Part shown: positions 47,028 through 59,122 of the stretch, one piece after another | How positions within the stretch are numbered: the stretch's first letter is position 1 | Layout: the number at the start of each line of letters is the position of its first letter | Source: Diplonema papillatum | Lineage: Eukaryota; Euglenozoa; Diplonemea; Diplonemida; Diplonemidae | Length of the DNA stretch: 64,000 nt | Direction: 5' to 3' | NCBI GenBank assembly: GCA_030068145.1 | Contig: JAPJBO010000302.1 | Location: 166,501-230,500, forward strand | Translations under genes and position numbers: made by a program | The notes under the pieces: generated by a model | Seen by the model: only the letters and a program-made list of their open reading frames with translations | What the model was told of the DNA's origin: nothing | Database searches by the model: none

Positions 47028-48609
47028 CGACCCAGCTACGACCTCGGCAACGTCCCGCGCGGCCGTCAGCGTTGTCGACGCCTTCAGCCCGTAGGCATTC
47101 GTCGCGGTGTAGTCGACACCCGCCCGTACCCCTCCGAAGTTTGTGCGCCTCTTCTCGAGCTCCTAGGCGCCAGCCGTGAATCGCCTTTCTCAGGGTGTGC
47201 CCTCGCTCCCCCTTGCTTCGTCGCACCAGCCTCAGCACATTCCCTGCCTCGTCCTCGGCGTCGTCGAAATCTTCCGTCCATCGTATACCGAGCTTTTTTG
47301 CATGCTCGGCCGCAATACCGACCGGTCCCCACGCGCGGATTCTGCTGCCATACGCCCGTCGAACCGTTGCGACGCGGGCCCTCCACGCCGGCCTCTTTCG
47401 GCATACTTCTGCAATCATGCCGAGCGACCGATACGGCAGCACTGTGTACGGGTCGAGCAAGTGGGCCTTGTTGAGAATGCCCAACACGGCCTTCTGCGCC
47501 CTATGCAGCCTCACCGGGTCCCAGACGCGCTGCGGTGAACTTCCCCAGCCCCCGCACCGTCGGGAGCGCGAACTCGGAGCCGTACGTCGCCGCCGGTAGA
47601 ACCGCCATCGCCGCTAGCCCCGACCTCTGCGCCCTCGAGATCGGTAAGGCACCCAACCGTTCGGCCTCCTCTGCACGCTGGTCGTAGCGCAGGTCCGTTG
47701 TCCTGCGTGTTCGCTTCGTGCCGACCAGACATCCTACGATGGTGAGCTCCTCCTTCGTCACGATGTCGGCGCCACCTATCTTCAACTTCGCTTCGTACCT
47801 CTTCGGCGTCCCAAAAGCGAACGTCTTCGGTACCCCGATAGACATGCCGGTGTTATAACAAAAACGGTCGACCTCCACCAAGGCGTCCTGCAAGCATGCT
47901 TCTCTGAGACGCGTCAGGAGGGTGAGGTCGTCCGCGAAGGATTCGCTCGTCACCCCCCCCACGTCGTCCACTCTGCGCACTACGATTGATAACAGCGCGT
48001 TGATGAGGATCACGCTCAGGGGGCAGCCCTGCAGTATCCCGTTGGTGGTGTAAAAGATGTCTCCCAGCCCCATGTGCAACGTGTACCGCCTTCGTAGTCG
48101 TGCGTAAACATCGCGCAGCGGTCCGAGAATCCTCTCGTGGAGGCCAAAATCCCCCACCAGCTTCAGCACGACGTCTCGTGGCACTTTGTCGAAGCACTTG
48201 GCAAAGTCTAGGGCCACGCCGTACAGCTCCTTCCCGTCAAGAGAGCCTCTTCAATCTGCGAGGCGATTTCAAACACCACGTCCACGGTTCCGTGTTTGGG
48301 CCTGAACCCGTGCTGGCTATCTGCTATCCAGCCTTCTTGCCACTGGACGACGTCCCTGAGCCTCGTGCTCGCCCACAAGCGATAGACCGCGCTTGTGACG
48401 GTGATGGGCCGCAATGCCAGCGGGTCGAGGGTTTCGTCTTTTGGGATCAGCGTGACCGCGGCTTCCAACAACGCGTTCGGCCACGTTCCGGTCGCTTCTA
48501 TCGCGTTGAACACCTTCGCCAGGGCGCTCAGCAACGGCAGTGGCAGCTTCTTTAACTCTGCTGTGCTTCGCCCGAACTTTGCTTTGCTTCGCCGGAACTT
48601 TGCTTTCAC
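45327..48609 (-). pseudogene. 5'-truncated, frameshifted non-LTR retrotransposon (reverse transcriptase onward)
   Basis: Reading 48609 downward, RT finger motifs come first (TLIPKDETLDPLALRPITVT, SQHGFRPKHGT). The palm follows in a shifted frame from about 48217 (VALDFAKCFDKVP, GILQGCPLSVILINALLS, SFADDLTLL, where FADD replaces the usual YADD). A second shift near 47510 leads to VRLHRAQKAVLGILNKAHLLDPY and a third near 47160 to the zinc-finger ORF. The first shift looks like one lost base. No endonuclease domain is present: upstream DNA is a CCCGAACTTTGC array from about 48570. Class not assigned. Confidence 0.8.
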
Positions 48610-48735
48610 CAGAACTTAGCCTCCCCAGAACTTAGCTTCACCAGAACTTTGCTTTGCTTCGCCGAAATTAGCTTCACCAGAACTTAGCTTCGCCCGAACT
48701 TTGCTTTGCTTCGCCCGAACTGTGCTTTCACCACC
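48560..48735. repeat. AACTTTGC / AACTTAGC array, block 1
   Basis: Irregular tandem repeat of CGCCCGAACTTTGCTTTGCTT and CACCAGAACTTAGCTT words. Short reverse-oriented pieces are in both segmental duplications (near 32608-32670 and 38458-38525). It forms the 5' boundary of the decayed retrotransposon. Confidence 0.75.
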
Positions 48736-49438
48736 CCGAGGCCTCGTGCCGGTGGTGCTCATGCCGGTGGCGGTCTTGCTGCCTCTCCAAGACGAAGGAC
48801 CGTTGCCGCAATGCCGCTGTTCTCTCGCGTCAGGAGCTGGACGCCCTCGACGCCCGGCTGCTTTCCCTCTGACAAAGCATCGCGAAAACGGGAAAGCGAA
48901 GATTCCGGTTCCTTTCCGTGGCTGAGTGGGTCAGCAGCCTACAACAGTTGCAACCGACAAGTTGCACCACGACTAAAATCTGGCAAAGTGCGGTCCTCAT
49001 TTGCATGCAAATGACTCCCCACTAGCAACAAGAACAAGATGAATGCGTGGCACAGCCGTGTCTTAAAGGTGAGAGAGGCATGGCTCGCGTCAAAGGACAA
49101 TACCACAACGCAACAAGACGACGGACACAGGGCCGGGTGACAGGCGGAACTGCGCGAAAGCAGTTTGATCAGAGCCGTCCGCAAGACAGCCTTCGGGCTC
49201 TTGACCGGGAAGACGCTCATCACCGACCGCCGAAACTGGCTCGGACGCCATCACTGGCCGCGTCTGGCGAGACAACTGACTGAGTTACCGGACCACTGAC
49301 TCCGCCGTCTCAGGTCAGTCTGGCAGTGAGTGCCAGCCTGGCAGCCCCTCTATTATTAGGCTCTCATGAGGGAGCCAGCTGACAAAAACCACAAAAACGC
49401 TAAAAAGTTTGCGCATTGCTGAACATTGTCTTGTACGC
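48736..49438. other. Spacer without recognised gene
   Basis: Short unconvincing frames only. Confidence 0.4.
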
Positions 49439-49439
49439 A

Positions 49440-49549
49440 TAGAATGGGACATAAGTTTGGCTTATGGTCTATAATGGGTCAAAAGTTTGAATTTTGGTCT
49501 ATAATGGGTCAAAAGTTTGAAGTATGGTCTATAATGGTAATTGGCCCCT
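49440..49549. repeat. TATAATGGGTCAAAAGTTTG array with GGCCCC terminus, block 1
   Basis: About four ~30-bp units of GGTCTATAATGGGTCAAAAG type. The block closes with TATAATGGTAATTGGCCCC. Interpreted as the subterminal array and right terminus of a DNA transposon. Confidence 0.6.
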
Positions 49550-49837
49550 TTGTAGTCCGTTTGTCGCGTTAAAGTGCGATTCCGTGTCTCCACGACACGT
49601 CCTTTTGCTCTGGGTCTGCACTACTGTATCCCAAACTTGATCGCAGTTGCAGCCCGGGAATTTGCAGACGAAAACGAGGCACCCTTTTTAACTTCCGGCA
49701 ATATCCGTGGATTGAGCCGCGATGATGACTGTCAATGAGCGTCGAAATTTCTAATTTGAGCTTTAACGAGCACTCCAGTGTTTTTTGAGGAATCCGTGAC
49801 CCGGCGTGGGTGATCCAATGTCAAGTGTCAATGCAGG

Positions 49838-50088
49838 CTATAATGGGTCGAAAGTTCGAAGTATGGTCTATAATGGGGCAAAAGTTTGGAGCATGGGCTA
49901 TAATGGGTCAAAAGTTTGAAACGTGGGTCAAAAGTTTAGAACGTGGTCTATAATGGGTCAAAAGTTTGGCGGTTTGGTCTATAATGGGTCAAAAGTTTGG
50001 CGGTTTGGTCTATAATGGGTCAAAAGTTTGGAATGGTCTATAATGGGTCAAAAGTTTGAAGTATGATCTATAATGGTCATCGGCCCCC
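49838..50088. repeat. TATAATGGGTCAAAAGTTTG array with GGCCCC terminus, block 2
   Basis: About eight units of the same ~30-bp family, closing with TATAATGGTCATCGGCCCCC. The flank after it (GGAGTCCCGTTT) resembles that of block 1 (TGTAGTCCGTTT), so the two ends share ancestry. Confidence 0.65.
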
Positions 50089-50369
50089 TGGAGTCCCGTT
50101 TTTGTGGGGTTCAGTGGTTTCTGGTACGAGTCTGGCAAGACTGGGCCATGTGCAGGCTACTGCAACCAACTTTGTCACAAGTTTGTGATGCTAATTGCGG
50201 GTTCTGTCGTTTGTTCGGCTGTTGCACGGATTGCGCTGAGTTCTTCTGTGAATCCCTGGTGTATTGAGTGCAAATAAACGGGCTACCCGTGCCACGCGGA
50301 GTTCAGATCCGCAGGCACGAGACTTCTTCGACTGCACCCGGCTTGGCCCGTACTGTACGCAAGAAGCCG

Positions 50370-50900
50370 GTTCGAAGGACGCACTGGAGGCCGCTGCGGC
50401 ATTCTCCGTGGTGGCGTGCACCCGAGACAACGGAGGCGTCGCTTCGCCAGTGGCCCAGTCAGACTTGCCGAGGCGCGCGAGGCGGCAGCCGCTGCCGCGG
50501 GCTGGGCGGTGCTTCCCCGGAAGCCGCGGAGCCCGCCGTCTTGGAGGCCGGCGCCGCTGGAGCAACCCCCGGACTTGGCCCTTCGTACACCGGTTCGAAG
50601 GACATCAGAGGACGCTGCGGCATTCTCCGCGGTGGCGTGCACCCGAGACAACGGAGGCATCGCTTCGCCAGTCAGTTGCCGAGGCGCGCGAGGCGGCAGC
50701 CCGCGGTCCTGGAGGCCGGCGCTGCTGGAGCAATCCCTGGGCTTGGCCCTTCATACACCGGTTCGAAGGGCACACCAGAGGACGCTGCGGCCTTCTCCGC
50801 GGCGGCGTGCACCCGAGACAACGGTCGCTTCGCCAGTCGGACTTGCCGCAGGAGACGACCCCCTCGCGCGCGAAGGAAGAAGTCCGTTCGGACAGGACAG
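50370..50900. repeat. GC-rich tandem repeat of about 160-220 bp, three copies
   Basis: Each copy has GACGCTGCGGC(A/C)TTCTCCG, GTGCACCCGAGACAACGG, CCGAGGCGCGCGAGGCGGCA and CTTGGCCCTTC(A/G)TACACCGG. All frames on both strands are largely open because of composition. No domain is recognised, so I do not call a gene here or in the following frames to 51250. Confidence 0.65.
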
Positions 50901-51719
50901 ACACCATGGGCTGCGAGAACGCACTCGCCGGCCGGGCTGGGGGCTGGTTCCCCGCCGGGCGCCGCGTAGCAACGGGCCGGCTCGGGCGGCTCGGCGGAGA
51001 CCGCGTTGAGGAACTGCGCGATGTTCTTGACGACGGCGTGCAGCCTTGGGGACTGCGAGCAGACAAGTGCAGATAGAGCACGGCGGATACCGCACCGGCA
51101 CGTTGCTCGTGGTCGACAGACGAGGTGAACTGCGAACAAGGCTGCATCATGTGAATGGAGAGCGTCGGAATGCGTGCTCGTCGAGTGCGGAACACGCGAA
51201 GCGACGTGCGACTACGAAGGGTGCCAGCGGGATGTCGAGGATGCAGATGCAACTGATCATCTACGTAGGCAGAGTCACTGAGAGTGTGACTTTAGCTGCA
51301 GCTCCACTGCTATTTTCTTCTCACCGGCAGAATCTCAGGCAGTGCTCACCGCCACGTTTCTTCAGAAGATATATCCTTTCGCAGACGCCGACACTTTCCT
51401 TCCTCCTTCTCGTTGACGGTACTGGCAAGACAGCCTACGGTAGCCATCGGTTGTACCGAAGACTACAGCTATGTGAAACACGGTCGCAGCGAAACCCCCA
51501 GGTTTTGAGTGAGAGAAGAGCTCAGTGGAAGAGATTTAGGTTGCAAAAACTAGGTTTTTTTTTGACTGCCGAAAGTACCCAAAAAATGAGTTTTCAGAAG
51601 GGTTTGCTGGTTTTCAACCAACCAGGAAAATTGACACAAAGAAACACAACTTTGTGTCAAAAATTTGTGTCAATTTCTGACACACTGTGTTTTGTTGTGT
51701 CGCACAAGCCTGCGTAGCA

Positions 51720-52290
51720 TCGCCCATTTGCCTCACCAGAACTTTGCTTCACCTGAACTTTGCTTTCACCAGAACTTAGCTTCATGCTTTGCTTTTTGCT
51801 TCACCAGAACTTAGCATCGCCCGAACTTTGCTTCGCCAGAACTTAGCATCACCCGAACTTTGCTTTGCTTCGCCCGAACTTTGCCTTCACCAGAACCGGA
51901 ACTTAGCTCACCACAACTTAGCCTTGCTTCGCCCGAACTTTGCTTTTCACCCGAACTATGCTTTGCTCGCCCGAACTTTGCTTTCACCAGAACTTAGCCT
52001 CATGCTTTGCTTTGCCCGAACTTTGCTTCACCAGAACTTAGCATCGCCTGAACTTTGCTTTGCTTCGATCAGAACTTAGCATCGCCCTAACTATGCTTTG
52101 CTTCGAACGAACTTTGCTTTCAAGAATTAGCCTCACCAGAACTTTGCTCGCCCGAACTATGCTTTCACCAGAACTTAGCCTCACCAGAACTTAGCATCGC
52201 CCGAACTTTGCTTAGCTTCACCAGAACTTCGCTTCGCCAGAACTTTAGCTTCGCCCGAACTTAGCATCGCCGAACTTTACTGTTTCCCGA
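51720..52290. repeat. AACTTTGC / AACTTAGC array, block 2
   Basis: Same word family as 48560-48735, longer and more irregular. It is followed by CTAGTCTCGCTGGGCGCCGG, a sequence repeated after block 3 near 52875. Confidence 0.75.
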
Positions 52291-52439
52291 ACTTTAACTG
52301 CTGCCTCTAGTCTCGCTGGGCGCCGGTCTTTACCGGCGCAAATGTACTTATTGGTCCAATTTGTTGTTCGCTTCTTGTTCGTCTTCAGGTCTAATGTGCT
52401 CGCAACTTGTGTTTTTGCCCAAGCTCGAAACATACGAAC

Positions 52440-52815
52440 TTGGCATCGCCCAACTTTGATTCACCGGATCGTAGCATCGTCTGAACATGGCATCGCCCTA
52501 ATTTAGCATCGCCTGAACTAGCAATGCCCGAACTGAACATCACGATGAGAACTTAGCAACGCCCGAATTTAACATCGCCCGAACTTTGCTTCGCACCGTC
52601 ACTCAGCAACACCGAAGTTCGCATCGCCTGAACCTTGCTTCGCCAGAACTTAGCATCGCCTGAATTTAGCAATGCCCGAACATCACGATACGAACTTGGC
52701 AACGCCTGAATCCAACATCGTCCGAACTTTGCTTCACGCCAGAACTTAGCAACGCCGAAGTCAGCATCGCCTGAACTTTGCTTCACCCGAACCTAGCATC
52801 GCCTGAAGTTGGCCG
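52440..52815. repeat. AACTTTGC / AACTTAGC array, block 3
   Basis: More degenerate block with GCATCGCCTGAACTT words. Blocks 2 and 3 with their shared downstream 55 bp form a larger duplication. Confidence 0.65.
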
Positions 52816-53442
52816 AACCAAGCTTTAGTCGGGGTGTGGGTGCGTACCCCAGCTTTACGGTCACCGCTGCCGCTAGTCTCGCTGGGCGCAGGTCTTTACA
52901 GCGCGCACGTACGTTTTGCAAAGTGCTCCCTATGCAGCAGGTGGGGCATTCAGACATGCTTCTTACGGAGCGCTCTGAAACGCAGCAGGTGGGTTTTTTT
53001 TTCGAGAGAAAGAAAGGTCACCCACGCTCTCCGGGCGTGGGGCGGCTAGGTGTTGCACGACACGGGCACCGTGCCCTCGACGGAGCGTCCTCAAATGCTT
53101 CTTGCGAGGTGTTCTCATTGCCGCTGGCTGGCCATCCAGACGTGCTTCTTGCGGGTGTTCTCAAACGCAGCACGCAGGGCATCCGATTCGCTTTTTGCGG
53201 AGTGTTCTCAACGCAGCAGGTGTGCTTGTGTTGGCGTTGACGGACCCAACGGAACAACAGTGCCCGCATGCAGCGCCGGATTCAGTTTTAACGAGAGAAC
53301 GAAGCCGTTGTTACTGCAAAGATGCACGACGGTTCTCATCGCAAGTTCCACCGCCAACTGAGAAGACTCTTTGAGAGGCATGTCAAGTATTTGAGCTGAA
53401 ATAGGGGCCTGCAAAGAGTTGAGCGGACTCGTCAAAAATACA
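52816..53442. other. Degenerate repeats around 52940-53220
   Basis: Loose repeats of CATGCTTCTT(A/G)CGG and (A)AACGCAGCAGGTG. No gene recognised. Confidence 0.4.
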
Positions 53443-53596
53443 GTAGGGCGGGTCTGTCGGAAACACCCTGTCTCGTGAGTTCTGCCTTCTTTCTGTTTGC
53501 TTCTGCCCCACTCCGGCCGTAGGGCGGGTCTGTCGGAAACACCCTGTCTCGTGAGTTCTGCCTTCTTTCTGTTTGCTTCTGCCCCATTCCGGCCGA
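53443..53596. repeat. Two tandem copies of a 78-bp unit
   Basis: TAGGGCGGGTCTGTCGGAAA to CCGGCCG, near-identical at 53443-53520 and 53521-53596, so a recent tandem duplication. Confidence 0.8.
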
Positions 53597-53710
53597 ACTT
53601 TGCATAAATTTGCTTCAGCAAATTTAAGCTAACTTAAGCAAAAATTAAGAGAATCTGAAGAAAATCTGAAGCCAACCGACTTTGCTTCTTTGGGGAGTCA
53701 CCAACTTTGC

Positions 53711-54328
53711 TTAAATTTGCTTTGCTTGCCAACTATGGAATTGGTGGCTAATCTGGCTGTCCAACTGTATTACAGGAATCGAAGTCGAATATACCTTAAG
53801 GATGGCTCCGAAGAGGGCCAAGTTTGTTCGCGAAAACTCGTTTAGCACGTGAGCTTGTTGTCTTCCGCCGAGGACAATGAGATTCCAGATCAGCTTGTCG
53901 TAGTATCCGAGAGCAGCTGCAATATCGTGATGCGAGAGGTCGGCTCGCAAGCGGTCATTGCGAACTCGATAAAGTTCGGCTTGCCGCACGACCGCAGAGA
54001 ATACGCCCAGCTGTTGAACCCCTGTCGGGTCCTCTTGAACGCTGTGCCTGTAATGATAAGCCCGCAAGTCAACGATAGCGGCGTCGGTGGCTTTATCGGA
54101 TGCATCGAGTGCGATAGCTACTCCCTTCCGTCCGTAGAGCATTGCAAGCTGTATTGGTGACTCTTGTTGGAACGAGATGCTGCCTTTGCAAATTTGGAGC
54201 TCGGGCTGGCGTTTGTGCAACCCCATTTTGCCGCAGAAGTTGAAACTCAAGTCGCCACGATTGTGCAGCCCCTGGACTGAAACTCCTGACAGTGTGGGGT
54301 ATAGCCACCAGCCACCGGTGGCTGCCAT
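53711..54328 (-). CDS. Hypothetical protein
   Basis: 205 codons with natural composition (ALDASDKATDAAIVDLRAYH, DIAAALGYYDKLIWNLIVLG). No domain, signal peptide or membrane segment recognised. It lies between repeat arrays and could be an exon or a transposon gene fragment. An ATG-rich N-terminus makes the start uncertain; no splice sites were modelled. Confidence 0.35.
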   Translation of the reverse strand: MAATGGWWLYPTLSGVSVQGLHNRGDLSFNFCGKMGLHKRQPELQICKGSISFQQESPIQLAMLYGRKGVAIALDASDKATDAAIVDLRAYHYRHSVQEDPTGVQQLGVFSAVVRQAELYRVRNDRLRADLSHHDIAAALGYYDKLIWNLIVLGGRQQAHVLNEFSRTNLALFGAILKVYSTSIPVIQLDSQISHQFHSWQAKQI

Positions 54329-54509
54329 TCTATGGCTCAGGATGGCTCAGAATGGCTGGAAACAAAATTCAACTAGCATACCCAAAAAAAGCTCACAAAG
54401 TGAGGAAAAAAAAAGTGTTGAAACTGGATTTTAAGCCTCGATTGAGGACTTTTGGGCAATATTTTTTCAGTTTGCACCCCCCCCCTTCCCCAGAAGCCCT
54501 TTCGGAAGG

Positions 54510-54670
54510 GCTGATGCCCATAACGGTAGACAAATCTAAGTTTTTGCCCATAACGGTATAGTCGCTAAGTTTTTTGCCCATAACGGTATGAAGTTCTAAG
54601 TTTTTGCCCATAACGGTATGGCCGCTAAGTTTTTGCCCATAACGGTATGGAAATCCAAGTTTTTGCCAAG
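54510..54670. repeat. GCCCATAACGGTATGG array with GGGCTGATGCCC terminus
   Basis: About five units of AGTTTTTGCCCATAACGGTA, period about 28-33 bp. The left border is GGGCTGATGCCCATAACGG, comparable to the GGGGCTAATTCCCATT terminus of element X. Likely the left end of a related transposon. Confidence 0.55.
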
Positions 54671-54711
54671 TTTTGGGTCCAAATTTTGGGTCCAAGTATT
54701 GGGTCCAAGTA

Positions 54712-54920
54712 TCACGCGTGACATCACGGTCCGTCACACGTGACGTCACGCCCGTCACGCGTGACGTCACGGTCCGTCACACGTGACGTCACGCCCGCCA
54801 CACGTGACGTCACACCCGTCACGCGTGACGTCACGGTCCGTCACGCGTGACGTCACACCCGTCACGCGTGACGTTACGGTCCGTCACATGTGACGTCACA
54901 GTCCGTCACAGGTGACATCA
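54712..54920. repeat. Ten-unit 21-22-bp array of TGACGTCA palindromes
   Basis: TGACGTCA or a one-base variant recurs at 54719, 54741, 54762, 54784, 54805, 54826, 54848, 54869, 54891 and 54913. Seven are exact. Between them are CGGTCCGTCAC or CGCCCGTCAC linkers. TTGGGTCCAAGT repeats flank the array on both sides (54670-54715 and 54920-55020). Confidence 0.85.
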
Positions 54921-56945
54921 TCCAAGTATTGGGTCCAAGTTTTAGGTCCAAGTTTTGGGTTCAAGTTTTGGGTACAAGTATTTCGGATTTTGGTTCAAGG
55001 TTTGGGTCCAAATTTTTGGACCAACTTTTCCGCACGAAAAGCTCCTTCTTACTTTTCATGCTCGCCTTTAGCTGTTCAATGTGGCAATTTCTGTTGTGTT
55101 TTCCGCCAGTTCAATTCCGCCAACAGGAACTTCCTTCCACCCGCTGATCAATTCCCGATCTCTCTAGATTTTCGGGATGAAACCGGAGGGACAATTCCCA
55201 TTGTAGTACACTTCCTTATGTTTGTGCCCATTCTCGAACACTATTTAACTTTTTGCCCATTCTCGAACACTCGCTAACTTTTTGCCCATTCTCGAACACT
55301 TTTTAACTTATTGCCCATTCTCGGTAACTTTGTGCCCATTCTCGAACACTATTTAACTTTTCGCCCATTCTCGAACATTCCAGTTTTTGTGGTGAAAATG
55401 TCACTTCCCCGAGACATTTGCCTCAAGTTTCACCGCGAGAACAGCTGCGTTCACTGATTCGAAGACGGTACCCTTGCTAACTTCAGGCCGCAGCCTCTTC
55501 GGCATCTAAACTCGGGTTCTTGGTTGCTTCAAGCTTCTACACGTGACGGTGGTGTGCGAGCTACCCCGTTTAAAAACCCGGCACAGACTTCACTGAGTTT
55601 GCTCGTCTTGCTTGCAAATTGCGCGGCGGCCATTGAGTGACCTTAGTTCACTGACCTACACCAGGAGAAGCAGCTTGCAAACTTTGCAGCAAAGTGATTC
55701 AAAAAATTTGACCGAAATTTTTTGGCTCAAAAATTTTCGGTCAATTTTTGGGTCAAATTTTTTGGGTCAAAAATTTAGGACAAAAATTTTGGGTCAAAAA
55801 TTTTGGGTCAAAAATTTAGGACAAATTTTTTGGGTCAAATTTTTTGGTCAAAAATTCGGGGTCCAATTTTTTTGGTCAATTTTTTTTCAGAGTTGAAGTG
55901 GCGGTTACACTTGGCACATGGCTGCATGATGGCAGGAGAAATGGCTCCTGCCATGCGCCCTGGCGGCTCGCCGGCAATTCCAGTCTCTCTCTCAGCCTGC
56001 CAGCCTGCGGCAGGGAGGACAAGATCCAGTCACCATCCGCCAGCTCCTGATTATTTTCAGACGACTGGCACTTTTTCTTTGCAGCTTCTACTGTAAGAGT
56101 AGCATCACTCAAATCTTGATTGGCTGCGGCGTTACTTACCGCTCTGAGTCTCTCCCGCTCCTCCTCTGGAGTCATTCGTGACGTCGCGCCCGTCGCTGGT
56201 TACTACTCGTGGTAAAACGTAAAACAGTGGCTCTGATTCTGAAGAGGTTTCGGCACAGAATTAGGAAGCGCTACAAGTAGAACGGGCTGGTCACTCGCGC
56301 ATACCTGAATTATGCACGAATCTGTGTTTAGAAAACCGTTTACCCGTAGTCTGCGGTGTAGAATGGGAATTAGCCCTCGAGAAAGGGCAAAAAGTTAAAA
56401 AGTGTTCGAGAATGGGCAAAAAGTTAGCGAGTGTTCGAGAATGGGCAAAAAGTTACTGGGGGGGGCTAATTACTATTGAACCGTATAATACAATTGAACC
56501 GTATAATACAATTGAACTTTTTTTTCGGGGAATCGGCGCATCCCAACCGTCTAATACAATTGAATTGTAATGTTACTGTACGGCTGACACTTTCGCACTG
56601 CCGTTGAGTGTGAGCCAGTCAGTGAGGCGGTTTCAGGGCCGTTTTCGTTTCGGCTTTTTTTTGGAAAAGTCATGTTGGACCTCCAAAGCGGAGAAGAAAT
56701 CTCAAAACGAGGTTTGGTGTGCATTCCGAGCCCGGGTCTTTCAAAGGTTTTGAGCACGATCATGCTGATGTCGCTGGTGCCGTTGCTCGTGCCAACGTCT
56801 TGGAGCTGGCTGTGTGCGGGGATCATGAAGCACAAACATGGCAATGGGCCGGCAATCGCAGTGTGGCGGTGGCTCCGGAGCTGCTGAGCCAGCTCCGGAG
56901 TTGAGCTTCGGAGCCAGCCGGAGACACGCCAATCGTCGGCATGGG

Positions 56946-59122
56946 CAGTGTGAGACTTAGCTATAGCTAGCTGATAGCTAGCTATAGCTAGCTAGCTATA
57001 GCTGAAAATAAATAGCTAAAATAGCTAAAATAGCTAAAATAGCTGACTGAGCATTTTCAACGGAAATGTCACTATTCCGACTGTTTTCTCGGATTTTGTG
57101 CCGTTTTCCACAGTTTACCGGGATTTTTCAGGCAGATGATCAGCATGAGGTTCACACCGTGCCCCCCCCCCCTTCATCGGGCTTCCCCCCTGTAGACTAC
57201 TGCACAGTAGGACTGGACCTGGGTCTGGCTTGCTGCACTCTGGCAGTCTCTGCTAACAATGCTGGTAGACTTGTATCGTAGTGCCTGGGGGGAAACCCGA
57301 CGCACCACAAACAATCCTTTTCATTTCCGGGTCCATTTCTCGCATCGGAGCTGATCGCGAGCAGGAATTCGAAAAACGTCTGCCACGTGGAGTCACGGTG
57401 GACCAGCCAAGAAATGTCACCAGCCAGGGATCGATTCCTGTCCTTCCCACTGCAAACCTGTGGTTTCCAAGCCCGGTGCCTGCATCTTGTAAGGACCCCC
57501 GAACCACGCACATACTGGATGGTCCCTGGTCTCTTTTTCACGGATCTCTTCATCAGAGCTCATCGCGAGCAAAAAGTCGTCGAAAAAGGTCTGCTGCGTG
57601 AACCAGTAACATAATGCCACCACCAGGGGATCGATACCCGTCCTGCTCAATGCACACCGGGTGGTTTCCAAGCCCGGTGCTCTGCATCTTGTAAGAACCC
57701 ACGGACCACGCACATACTGGATGGTCCCTGGTCTATTTTTCACGGATCTCTTCATCGAAGCTGATCGCGAGCAAAAAGTCGTCGAAAAAGGTCTGCTGCG
57801 TGAACCAGCAACATAATGCCACCACCAGGGGATCGATACCCGTCCTGCTCAATGCACACCGGGTGGTTTCCAAGCCCGGTGCTCTGCATCCTGTAAGAAC
57901 CCACGGACCACGCACGTAGTGTTTGATTCCCGGGTCTATTTTTCACGGATCTCTTCATCGAAGCTGATCGCGAGCAAAACTTTGTCGACAAAGGTCTGCT
58001 ACGCGGACCAGCAACAGAATGCCACCAGCCAGGGGATCGATACCGTCCGTGTTCAATGCACACCTGGTCAGGCTGGTGGTTTCTACGCCCGGTGCCCTGC
58101 AAATTGTAAAAACTACTGACCACGCACATAGTTTTCTGTCTCCGGGTCTATTTTTCACGGATCTCTTCATCGGAGCTGTTCGCAAGCAAAAATTCGTCGG
58201 AAAAGGTCTGCTATGTGGACCAGCGGGAAAATGTCGCCAACCAGGGGATCGAATCCCGTTCTTCCCAGTGCACACCGGTGGTTTCCACGCCCGGTGCCCT
58301 GCATCTTGCACGGACCCACGAACAATGCACATACTTTTTCGTTTCCGGGTCTATTTTTCACAGTTCTTTTCATCGGAGCTGATTGCGAGCAAAAATTCGT
58401 CGAAAAAGGTCAGCTACATGGACCAGCGGGAAAAAGTTACCAACCAGGGGGTCGATACCCGTCTTGCTCGATGCCCACCTGGTGGTTTCCACACCCGGTG
58501 CCCTGCATCATGCACGGACCCACGAACCACGCGCATACTTTTTCGTTTTCGGGTCTATTTTTCACGGATCTCTTCATTGCAGCTGATCGCGAGCTAAAAT
58601 TCGTCGAAAAAGGCCTGCCGCGTGGTCCGGCGGGAAAATGCCACCACCCAGGGGATCGATTCCCGTCCTTCTCAATCCACACGTGGCGGCTTCCACGCCC
58701 GGCGCCCTGCAACTTGTAAAGGGCCCCGAACCACGCACATAGTTTTTCGTCTCCGGGTCTATTCTTCACGGATCTCTTCATCGGAGCTGAAAACGAGCAA
58801 AAACTCGTCGAAAAAGGTTTGCTACATGGACCAGCGGGAAAATGTCACCAGCCAGGAAATCGATACCCTGCACACGCCGTGACACGGCCCGGAGAGGGCG
58901 GGGGGGGGTACCAGGGGGGGGTTGGGCGACTCTGAAAACGAGAACGAGGCAGAAAATCTGGTTTCGTCGCAATTTTTTTGCATTTTTGGGCACCTACCTG
59001 AGGTTTCTGACGAAAAAGACGTGAACATATTTTCAGTCGTCTGGGCAGCTATTTTAGCTATTTTTTAGCTATAAATAGCTAAAATAGCTAGCTGGCCAAA
59101 TAGCTAGCTAAGTCTCACACTG
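56946..59122. mobile_element. hAT-like nonautonomous element nested in Y
   Basis: Ends CAGTGTGAGACTTAGCTA (56946) and TAGCTAAGTCTCACACTG (to 59122). GCATGGG lies on both sides (56939-56945 and 59123-59129), a 7-bp duplication that could be 8 bp. CAGTG ends and a 7-8-bp duplication fit hAT. Subterminal AGCTAAAATAGCT-type repeats occur on both sides. It holds the ~200-bp tandem array described separately. Confidence 0.75.
57320..58880. repeat. Tandem array of about eight ~205-bp units inside the hAT-like element
   Basis: Each unit has GGGTCTATTTTTCACGGATC, TTCGTCGAAAAAGG, GGACCAGC, CCAGGGGATCGATACCCG and GCCCGGTGCCCTGCATC. Spacing is about 197-215 bp (units near 57331, 57535, 57733, 57937, 58149, 58355, 58554 and 58760). 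GGGGATCGAATCCCG resembles a tRNA B box, but no full tRNA fold is present. Confidence 0.8.

Noticed and set aside
45296-47094. Long plus-strand frames over the retrotransposon
   Set aside because: The minus strand carries the CCHC finger, Cys/His array and RT; the plus frames are shadows.
49440-50088. CRISPR-like regular repeats
   Set aside because: Units of about 30 bp have only a few variable bases and no unique spacers or cas genes, and the genome is eukaryotic; transposon subterminal repeats explain them better.
50264-51252. Overlapping long frames on both strands
   Set aside because: All follow from a GC-rich tandem repeat; no domain and no preferred frame.
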